In this document: positions 1 to 5,648 of the stretch, piece by piece
Layout: every line of letters starts with the position of its first letter
Numbering within the stretch: position 1 is the stretch's first letter
Source: Caldifarciminota bacterium UBA3079
Lineage (GTDB): Bacteria; Hydrothermota; Tepidihabitantia; Tepidihabitantales; Tepidihabitantaceae
NCBI GenBank assembly: GCA_002366635.1
Contig: DFBN01000108.1
Location: 1-7,375 of the forward strand
Direction: 5' to 3'
Length of the DNA stretch: 7,375 nucleotides
Program-made: the position numbers and the translations under genes
The notes under the pieces: generated by a model
Databases searched by the model: none
Seen by the model: the letters and a program-made list of their open reading frames with translations, nothing else
What the model was told of the DNA's origin: nothing

Positions 1-21
1 GCACTTCAACGTTGAATGTGC
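1..21. repeat. Inverted repeat at the window edge
   Basis: The arms GCACTTCAAC and GTTGAATGTGC are reverse complements except for one bulged base, centred on AACGTT without a spacer. It lies about 100 bases downstream of the secreted protein's stop. It may be an operator-like palindrome or the stem of a terminator whose T-run would fall outside the window. Its role cannot be settled here. Confidence 0.4.
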
Positions 22-76
22 CTCTCCTATAACTCTCCCAGCCGGCCTGCATTGTGCCGATGACCAAGGCAATCAA
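1..76 (-). other. Possible start of a further secreted-protein gene (cut by window edge)
   Basis: One minus-strand frame stays open from just after the stop of the 598-residue gene to the window edge. It reads as a hydrophobic stretch (LIALVIGTMQAGW) followed by polar residues (ESYRRGTFNVEV), which looks like the end of a signal peptide. Candidate starts are TTG at 76-74 and ATG at 52-50, neither with a good ribosome site and both too late for a full signal peptide. A neighbouring frame reads SLFAFLPAV just before its stop near 74, so a frameshift or sequencing error is possible. Alternatively a gene starts at a TTG near 10-8 behind the AGGAGAGG at about 21-28. Weak evidence. Confidence 0.2.
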
Positions 77-122
77 ACCGCAGGAAGAAAGGCAAACAGG
101 GAACCTCTGGTTATTCGATGAC

Positions 123-1919
123 TTACCGGGTTATGACAATCTTTGTCACTGTCCCTGAATGGTCGGTAACCAGCCTGGCGAAGTAAGTGCCGGTCCTGAC
201 CGCGTTCCCGTTCGCGTCAGTCAGGTTCCACTTCACCCTGCCTTTGCCTTCAAGGTTCCTGCCCAGGTATTGTACAAGCCGGCCGCCAGCATCGTACACT
301 GCGATATCGCCCGTCTTTCCAACCGGAATCTGGTAGCTGACTTCGGCAACGGTTCTTACCGGATTGCAAGTCGCTGCGATGCTGCGGCGGATTGCAACGC
401 TACCCTCTTCGATACCTACGGTCGGGCTGCACCAGAAATCATCAATGTACCAGCCTTCGTTTGTGGTGTTATAGTCGCTGATGAACCGGAAGCGCAACCG
501 GACCGTCTGCCCACTGAAATCGGCCAGGTCGAAATCTTCCTGCTGCCAGCCGGAGCTATTCCCGGTATAGCTGGCCAGTTGCCACCAGAAGGGCGAGCCA
601 TTGTTGATAGCGACCATGCAGAAATCGCAGGCATCTTCGGTCCGGTAGTAATGCTGGAAATTCATCGCGGTTGCGGTGCCGACTGTAAAGTAAGGGGTTA
701 TCAATCGAGCGTCATTTTCATTGGTGTACTGCCAACTGCCTTCGAGACCACAATACCAACTGTGCGAAGGTGAATTGCTCTGGTGCTCGGTCTGGTGCCA
801 GTTGTCGCAAGTCCCTCCGTGGGTCCAACCGTTCACGCCTTGTTCCATGCTGTCAGCGAAACCTGTATTGGTTGTCACATTCAGGGGGAAGTTCACATTT
901 TCGTAGTCGCCGTCGGCCAGGGTAATCTCCAGGTTCATCGTCGCCAGGTGCGGGTCTGGGCAGCTATCCGCCACCTCGATAGTGAATGGCGAGGTCGCAT
1001 ACCCGTCCCTGCCGACCGCTATCGCATTGAAGCTGGCATTTGCCGATGTGACCGTGATGTGCGGGTCTGAAGTCGAGAGCACCGCACTCGCGCCCGCTGC
1101 GTTCTCCGAGCCGATGTTGCGCAACCCGACCGTAAGGTCGGTGGTGCTGCCCGGCATCGGAAAAGCAGTCTGGTACCCGACGAACTCAAGTGCCGGTTCA
1201 GGGATAACCGCGGCACAAGCGCCCTGGAACACCTCCTTGCTTGAGTTGTTCTGGACAAACACAATGAAGTTGCAGTGCTTTGCAACCCAGCCCGCAGCAA
1301 TTGTAAAGTCTCGGGTCTTCATCAAGGAGTCACCGGCTGGAACCGTAACTGCTTCGCCCGAAGCATTTGGCAGCATCGTCCGTTCGACATCGTGCAGGCT
1401 ATCCAGACCCTGCCAGGGGTAGTAGATGTGACTCTCGCATAATGCCACTTGCAACTGACCACTTACCACAGAGGTGCTGGTATTCTTCAGATTGATTGTC
1501 AACTGCCCTTGCCGGCTCGTTGTATCATAAGTGACTGACAGGCCAATTTCGAGCGGACTCTCGACCAGAACCCGATAGTCATAGTACTGTCGGTAAACCG
1601 GATACATTGTGCCTATATGCATACCGCCGACCACACTATGGCTGCCGTCAAGAACCGCTGTCGGGTAGCCGGACACACCGTAGTAACTCTTTCGTTGAGA
1701 CGCGGTGCTGGTGTAGAACGGGTCGCTGGTCGAAGCATGGTAGCCGACTACTACTACCGAATCAAACGCCCGGAATTTCAACTCATCGACACCACGCACT
1801 CCTCCAGGACAGTAAGGGCACCAGGTAGCGGTGAAGTCTTCTGTTACCACTACCCGCTGGCTGGCTTGAAGCGCCAGTGGAACAAATACCAGAAATGGTA
1901 TCACGAATAGCTTTTTCAC
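123..1919 (-). CDS. Secreted multidomain protein: Omp28-like thioredoxin fold, beta-sandwich domains, C-terminal sorting domain
   Basis: This is a 598-residue exported protein. A signal peptide spans 1-19 (MKK, hydrophobic core, cleavage likely after LQA). Residues 20-115 look like the thioredoxin-like domain of the Omp28 family: FTATWCPYCPGG with the CPYC redox pair Cys34/Cys37, and a cis-Pro-type loop SGYPTAVLDG around Pro86. Residues 120-240 and 240-350 look like Ig/CARDB-type beta sandwiches (LKNTSTSVVSG; VGLRNIGSENAAG). Residues 351-499 resemble the MAM-like/immune inhibitor A beta sandwich, starting FADSMEQGVNGW and ending GWYIDDFWCS. Residues 512-598 form a FlgD-Ig/type IX-like sorting domain (CNPVRTVAEVSYQIP, VYDAGGRLVQ, DANGNAVRTGTYFARL, ending KIVITR). 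Surface or extracellular location is therefore likely. Twelve Cys residues, including CDFC at 431-434, suggest disulfides. The GTG start follows AGGAGG by five bases and has its own strong promoter. The precise role is unknown; adhesion, or thiol exchange on surface proteins, are guesses. Confidence 0.85.
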   Translation of the reverse strand: MKKLFVIPFLVFVPLALQASQRVVVTEDFTATWCPYCPGGVRGVDELKFRAFDSVVVVGYHASTSDPFYTSTASQRKSYYGVSGYPTAVLDGSHSVVGGMHIGTMYPVYRQYYDYRVLVESPLEIGLSVTYDTTSRQGQLTINLKNTSTSVVSGQLQVALCESHIYYPWQGLDSLHDVERTMLPNASGEAVTVPAGDSLMKTRDFTIAAGWVAKHCNFIVFVQNNSSKEVFQGACAAVIPEPALEFVGYQTAFPMPGSTTDLTVGLRNIGSENAAGASAVLSTSDPHITVTSANASFNAIAVGRDGYATSPFTIEVADSCPDPHLATMNLEITLADGDYENVNFPLNVTTNTGFADSMEQGVNGWTHGGTCDNWHQTEHQSNSPSHSWYCGLEGSWQYTNENDARLITPYFTVGTATAMNFQHYYRTEDACDFCMVAINNGSPFWWQLASYTGNSSGWQQEDFDLADFSGQTVRLRFRFISDYNTTNEGWYIDDFWCSPTVGIEEGSVAIRRSIAATCNPVRTVAEVSYQIPVGKTGDIAVYDAGGRLVQYLGRNLEGKGRVKWNLTDANGNAVRTGTYFARLVTDHSGTVTKIVITR

Positions 1920-1924
1920 TCACT

Positions 1925-1930
1925 CCTCCT
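1925..1930 (-). promoter_or_regulatory. Strong ribosome binding site deciding a GTG start
   Basis: AGGAGG on the minus strand ends five bases before the GTG at 1919-1917. Another GTG at 1923-1921 is out of frame. The site supports the GTG start that gives a complete signal peptide (MKKLFVIP). Confidence 0.8.
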
Positions 1931-1957
1931 TTTATTCAGTTATTGCTCAACTTCTCT

Positions 1958-1986
1958 ATTTTAAATTACATTGGTTTCGGTGTCAA
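1958..1986 (-). promoter_or_regulatory. Sigma-70-like promoter for the secreted protein gene
   Basis: On the minus strand the -35 box TTGACA (1986 to 1981, perfect) is separated by exactly 17 bases from the -10 box TAAAAT (1963 to 1958, five of six matches). Transcription would start near 1951, giving a leader of about 30 bases before the GTG at 1919. It lies in the 133-base gap after the glycosylase-like gene, so the secreted protein can be expressed independently of the operon upstream. The boxes are read directly; promoter activity is inferred. Confidence 0.75.
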
Positions 1987-2052
1987 GTGGCCGCATTGCC
2001 GAGGACAGGCTAGAGCTGGGGTTTCTGATAGTAAGTAAGCCTTGATATTGCT
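1987..2052. other. Intergenic region after the glycosylase-like gene
   Basis: These 66 bases between the stop of the glycosylase-like gene and the -35 box contain no stem-loop with a T-run on the minus strand, so no intrinsic terminator is visible. Read-through into the secreted protein gene, or a factor-dependent stop, is possible. Confidence 0.4.
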
Positions 2053-2733
2053 TCACCCTTTTGTTAACCAGAAAGTGTCCTTTTTCTTTCTGATGTAGTT
2101 CTTGCCCAGCTTCAGCAATGCCGCTTCAAAGTCACAGAAATCAAAGCTTTTCACTTTATGCCTTTGCCAATAATCCTTCAATGTTTCCAAAACTTTCTTC
2201 TTGGATCGCCGGCCGGTTACAATCCCGAGTTTTCTGGCACCCAGAACAACGAAGTCCGAAACCTCGGGATTTGCCTTTTCCCACTTATCCCTCAGTTCCC
2301 TCAGGAATATATTGACGGTTACATCACCTATTCCTTTGCCCAACCCTTTCAATCTTTTTGCCAAATCTTCATTGTCTTTGCTCACTCTCTCAAGCTTTGA
2401 TAACCTGCCTTGGTATTTCTCGATCAAATCCTTAGTGATTGCCAGAAGCTTTGTTGCTGTGGAAAAGTCATACCTTGCATAACCGCCCCTATCCAGAACT
2501 GCTACCAGTTTATCCCAGCCCGCATCCGATATCGCATTCGGAGTGAGCAGATTCTCTTTTGCGAATTCCTGATAAGTCCGAGAAGCGATATTCTCTCCAA
2601 TTCTTGCCGCATATAACTTGGCAGCTAAGAACCATTTGAATATCTCTTTTTCTTTGTTGCCGGACAGGTCTATCCCTAATGAACTGGAATACCTGCCCCC
2701 CAATCTCTCCAGCAGTATCTCAATCTGCTCCAT
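2053..2733 (-). CDS. HhH-GPD DNA glycosylase-like protein without lyase lysine or Fe-S cluster
   Basis: This 226-residue protein has the layout of the helix-hairpin-helix GPD fold of endonuclease III and related base-excision glycosylases. An N-terminal helix (IFKWFLAAKLYAARIG, 31-46) matches the usual first core helix. It is followed by a TPNAI segment (64-68), a GGYARYDFSTATKLL helix region (83-97) and a hairpin motif GIGDVTVNIFL (134-144), comparable to the GVGRKTANVVL of E. coli Nth. The Nth lyase Lys position is Val138 here. Asp160, in PEVSDFVVLGARKLG, is the best candidate for the catalytic Asp (22 residues beyond, against 18 in Nth). Only one Cys (200) exists, so the four-Cys iron-sulfur loop is absent. 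A monofunctional glycosylase, or a non-catalytic DNA or RNA binder, would fit. The ATG lies inside the previous gene's end (14-base overlap) and has AAGGA five bases upstream, so coupled expression is likely. No intrinsic terminator was seen after the stop. The target base is unknown. Confidence 0.65.
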   Translation of the reverse strand: MEQIEILLERLGGRYSSSLGIDLSGNKEKEIFKWFLAAKLYAARIGENIASRTYQEFAKENLLTPNAISDAGWDKLVAVLDRGGYARYDFSTATKLLAITKDLIEKYQGRLSKLERVSKDNEDLAKRLKGLGKGIGDVTVNIFLRELRDKWEKANPEVSDFVVLGARKLGIVTGRRSKKKVLETLKDYWQRHKVKSFDFCDFEAALLKLGKNYIRKKKDTFWLTKG

Positions 2734-3826
2734 TTACTTCCTTGAGTTCCCGGATTGCCTCTTTTTCTTTATTCAGTATCTTGCGCATAATCTTTGCCGA
2801 TGCTTTCATGTCCCGGCCGAAATTCCTGACCGCTTCCTGCTTCAGTTTCGGGTCATCCGAAGCGAGTAATGGTAGATGGGTATAACCTTGCCTGCTCCAA
2901 GGCGTTGTGCCCGGGTGGATAATCAGGAAATTATCATACAGACATTCTACGCTGTGATACAATTGTGCCGCACGCTCGATATGCCTCCGCTTATCACCCC
3001 GAAATTCACTGGCCACATAAAGCAAGTAGTCTGCAATATAATGACGCTTTACATCTTCACAATCCGCTTCATGGCAACCACCCCAACCGCCAATCCGGTT
3101 CAGGCTGTCCATATCAAGCTTTGAATAGTCTCTTTCTTTATCCAGATAACCGATAAGCTCTTCATATGCGGCAAACCCGCATCTGAACGTACCCTCGCCA
3201 GACTTGCCTTTCTGAACCGGAAAGGTTACATCTTTCCGGTTCATAGTTTCAATCGCCCGCCGTAGAGTTTCAAGCACAACCTCTTTGAGACTTGTCTCCC
3301 GCTCTTTCTTGCCGAGTACAAAGCTCGCGCCATAAAGCCAGGGCTGCTCAGCTTTTCCTTTTTCCCAGCCCTGTCTGAATTTGTCAAGAGGATCCTCATC
3401 AAACGCTCGTTTGTAAGTGTAAAGGACAATCTTGTTTTTGTCATAGCCGACGATGAGCGCGAACCACGGATAATGGAGTTCAGGTGGTTCCCACGTGGTC
3501 ATAACAGGTTTGTTCTGTTCCAGCGCCAGTTTTGCTATATCCCATGCTTTGTTCCATTCCAAGTCCTTGTCATATCTGTACGAATATCCCAGTGTATCGC
3601 AAATCTCGCACGCTGTATCAAAACTCGGGAACAGTGTCCAGTCATGGGCACCAAAAGAAAGAGTCCCGCCTTTCTGGGCATCAAATGTGAACATGAACAG
3701 CTCTTTCCACAATCCTCTCAAAATCACCGGTGATATGTCCTCACCCTGCGCATTGAAGCAGGATGCCAGGCATGAGAACATCCCTGATACATCAAAGCTG
3801 TTCCTCGGCACATTTTCAAGTATCAC
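2720..3826 (-). CDS. BtrH N-terminal-domain-like (C39/papain-fold-like) protein
   Basis: This 368-residue protein has no signal peptide or membrane segment and is probably cytoplasmic. The first 190 residues resemble the BtrH N-terminal family. Butirosin BtrH, the namesake, moves an acyl chain from a carrier protein onto an aminoglycoside. Supporting features are an early Cys (FSCLASC, Cys19 and Cys23), a Gly/Phe-rich strand region (LRGLWKELFMFTF, 36-48; LSFG, 56-59), a helix ending in NKPV (105-108) and a strand reading ALIVGYD (123-129). The usual family His just before such a strand appears as Trp/Phe here (121-122), with His118 slightly upstream, so activity is uncertain. The second half is helical, with an unusual cluster Cys241, His242, Cys246. 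The start is a GTG preceded by AGGAGG four bases away. The gene follows the exporter by 64 bases and overlaps the next gene by 14 bases. Family assignment is by eye; it could be a distant C39-like peptidase or an inactive relative. Substrate unknown. Confidence 0.6.
   Translation of the reverse strand: MILENVPRNSFDVSGMFSCLASCFNAQGEDISPVILRGLWKELFMFTFDAQKGGTLSFGAHDWTLFPSFDTACEICDTLGYSYRYDKDLEWNKAWDIAKLALEQNKPVMTTWEPPELHYPWFALIVGYDKNKIVLYTYKRAFDEDPLDKFRQGWEKGKAEQPWLYGASFVLGKKERETSLKEVVLETLRRAIETMNRKDVTFPVQKGKSGEGTFRCGFAAYEELIGYLDKERDYSKLDMDSLNRIGGWGGCHEADCEDVKRHYIADYLLYVASEFRGDKRRHIERAAQLYHSVECLYDNFLIIHPGTTPWSRQGYTHLPLLASDDPKLKQEAVRNFGRDMKASAKIMRKILNKEKEAIRELKEVNGAD
2739..2743 (-). promoter_or_regulatory. 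Ribosome binding site of the glycosylase-like gene, inside the previous gene
   Basis: AAGGA on the minus strand lies five bases before the ATG at 2733-2731. It sits within the last codons of the BtrH-like gene, which stops at 2720, so translation of the second gene probably follows on from the first. Confidence 0.6.
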
Positions 3827-3830
3827 TTTT

Positions 3831-3836
3831 CCTCCT
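3831..3836 (-). promoter_or_regulatory. Ribosome binding site of the BtrH-like gene (GTG start)
   Basis: AGGAGG on the minus strand lies four bases before the GTG at 3826-3824. The nearby upstream ATG (3842-3840) is out of frame, so the GTG is the best start. The spacing is a little short. Confidence 0.7.
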
Positions 3837-3849
3837 GTTCATTTATCTG

Positions 3850-3877
3850 AACATACCACCGGGAATTTCTCTGTCAA
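3850..3877 (-). promoter_or_regulatory. Possible internal promoter before the BtrH-like gene
   Basis: In the 64-base gap after the exporter, the minus strand carries a perfect TTGACA (3877 to 3872), a 16-base spacer and TATGTT (3855 to 3850, four of six). The -35 box is preceded by AC, as in the stronger promoter at 1986. Transcription would start near 3843, just before AGGAGG at 3836-3831. It could express the BtrH-like and glycosylase-like genes without the exporter. The -10 box is weak, so this is tentative. Confidence 0.4.
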
Positions 3878-3890
3878 GTCACAAAAACTT

Positions 3891-5648
3891 TCATAGCTGT
3901 TCGAGTTCTTTTTTGATAAGCTGGCGCTCGTAAAGGTCCCAATACAAGCCTTTGCGACTCAGAAGCTCCTGATGGGTTCCTTCTTCCTTGACTTCGCCCT
4001 GGTCAAGCACATAAATCCGGTCGCAAGCGGACAGAATCGAAAGCCGATGGGAAACGATGATAAGTGTAGTTTTGCCTAATTCACGAGTCATTCTGTCAAT
4101 GAGCCCTTTTTCTGTTTCTGCATCTAAGGATGAAGTGGCGTCATCGAAAACAAGGACCCGTGGCCGACCGACAAGTGCCCTTGCAATCGCAACCCGTTCT
4201 TTCTGTCCTCCGGAAAGACGGGTCCCGCGTTCGCCCAGAACTTCGTCAAAACCTTTTGGGAAATCAGCAAGGTCAGAAGAAAGCTGGGCCAAAGAGATGA
4301 CCCACTTCAGTTCTTTGTCGTTTTCATCGCGGCCAAAAACGATGTTGTTCTTAAGGGTATCTGAGAAAAGCGTTGCTTCTTGCGGCGCATAGCCGAAGAG
4401 TTTCCGGTAATGGTCAAGGTCAAGCAGCCGCACATTCCTGTTTCCTAAAACCACCCTGCCTTTCTGCGGGTCTGCCAATCTGAACAGCAGTCTGAAGATT
4501 GTGCTCTTTCCCGAACCGACCGTGCCGGCAATCCCAATCCGGGCACCAGTTGGGAAAGACATGCTGGCATTTTTGAGCACAGGTTCTGAGTCGTAGGAGA
4601 AATCTACTTTTTCAAGTTTTAGGGTTGTGCCATCGGATGGCAGCATGGACGCAGAGCCGGGTTCAACCGGCCCGGGTTTTTCCGGCGGTTCTACTTCGGT
4701 CGGGTGCTGCTTTAGTGCGGCGATTCTTTCTGCGCAGCCCTGGGCCCGACGGCCCGAAACAAATAGATTACCGATATCGAACAGCGGTTGCACCAGCATC
4801 AGAACATAGGCATTGAAAGCAACAAACTCGCCCAGTGTAAGTTGAGAACCCATTACCAGAAATCCACCGACCCAGAGCACAAGGAGTATTCCCAGTTCTG
4901 CAATCCCCATATAGAAAGTATATATCTTTGATTGGACTTTGATTGTATCTACCGCGGCCTCAACCCGCTCGTCCAGGATTTTGCGGAATCCATGAGCCAG
5001 TCGTTTCTCCATGTTGTACCCTTTGACCAGCATGATTCCGGTAAAGGACGACTCAATACGGCTGTTTATTTCTGAAATCTTCTTCCGCCATTTCATATAC
5101 CGGGAATAGACCAGCGGTCCGAGTTTCATCCACACGAAAACCCCGAGTCCCATCGGCAGAACCGTCACCAATGTCAGCAGCGGATTCATGCTGACCATTA
5201 TTCCCAACCCAAGAATAACGGTAAATACCGCAGCCATGCCCCGGAAAATACCGGAGCCCGCGAACCAGGAAAGCTCTTCCATATCATGGTCAAGCCGCTC
5301 CATCACATCACCGGTCGGAAACTTGTTGGTGAAAGAATGACCTAAATCCAGGGTCCGGCGGAAAACCCGGCTGCGCACATCCCACTGGTAACGCATATTC
5401 ACTTTTGCCCGGTTATAAGGCAGGACTACTTCAGCGACCGCGCGCAAAAGCCCGAAACCGACCAAAAGAAGCACATAGTGCAAAAGCCTGGATACAGGTA
5501 TTTGCTGTTTGATGCCATCAATGATAAAGCGCAGGATATAAGGAAACGCAAGGCTGAGTGCAGTAGCAACCACAGTAGCAAGTACAAGCGCGACAACCCA
5601 GCCTTTGTGCTGTTTCCAGAAGTCAAAAACCAGGGCCAGCTTTTTCAT
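3891..5648 (-). CDS. Heterodimeric ABC exporter, subunit with Asp in place of catalytic Glu
   Basis: This is a complete 585-residue ABC half-transporter in the inner membrane and the partner of the subunit encoded just upstream. The membrane domain covers about 1-310, with hydrophobic segments near 17-45, 54-76, 130-175 and 245-290. A Pro-rich linker follows at 318-340, then the ATPase domain. Motifs are A-loop Tyr352, Walker A GTVGSGKS 375-382, Q-loop Gln423, an intact LSGGQ signature 478-482, Walker B VLVFD 498-502, D-loop SSLD 506-509 and switch His534. Position 503, normally the catalytic Glu, is Asp, so its own site should hydrolyse ATP poorly, while its LSGGQ completes the active site with the partner's Glu. 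The same division is known for TM287 and BmrC. The ATG start overlaps the previous stop (ATGA), with a weak purine-rich stretch (GGAAAGG) upstream, so translational coupling is likely. The class is firm; the substrate is unknown. Confidence 0.95.
   Translation of the reverse strand: MKKLALVFDFWKQHKGWVVALVLATVVATALSLAFPYILRFIIDGIKQQIPVSRLLHYVLLLVGFGLLRAVAEVVLPYNRAKVNMRYQWDVRSRVFRRTLDLGHSFTNKFPTGDVMERLDHDMEELSWFAGSGIFRGMAAVFTVILGLGIMVSMNPLLTLVTVLPMGLGVFVWMKLGPLVYSRYMKWRKKISEINSRIESSFTGIMLVKGYNMEKRLAHGFRKILDERVEAAVDTIKVQSKIYTFYMGIAELGILLVLWVGGFLVMGSQLTLGEFVAFNAYVLMLVQPLFDIGNLFVSGRRAQGCAERIAALKQHPTEVEPPEKPGPVEPGSASMLPSDGTTLKLEKVDFSYDSEPVLKNASMSFPTGARIGIAGTVGSGKSTIFRLLFRLADPQKGRVVLGNRNVRLLDLDHYRKLFGYAPQEATLFSDTLKNNIVFGRDENDKELKWVISLAQLSSDLADFPKGFDEVLGERGTRLSGGQKERVAIARALVGRPRVLVFDDATSSLDAETEKGLIDRMTRELGKTTLIIVSHRLSILSACDRIYVLDQGEVKEEGTHQELLSRKGLYWDLYERQLIKKELEQL

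Noticed and set aside
159..773. Long plus-strand open frame (204 codons) opposite the secreted protein
   Set aside because: It lies fully antisense to a gene with clear signal peptide and domains, and its translation shows no recognisable domain or ribosome site.
1994..2018. Possible terminator hairpin after the glycosylase-like gene
   Set aside because: The GC-rich stretch has only very short complementary arms and no following T-run on the minus strand.
2118..2482. Several overlapping plus-strand open frames opposite the glycosylase-like gene
   Set aside because: They overlap each other in different frames, lack ribosome sites and show no protein-like pattern, whereas the minus-strand frame matches a known fold.
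3495..3896. Plus-strand open frame (133 codons) running past the start of the BtrH-like gene
   Set aside because: It overlaps the coding region and its promoter antisense, with no family resemblance and a low-complexity Ser/Phe-rich composition.
4057..4392. Plus-strand open frame (111 codons) opposite the ATPase domain of the second exporter subunit
   Set aside because: It mirrors the highly conserved Walker B, signature and Q-loop region; a Ser/Arg-rich antisense frame is expected there by chance.
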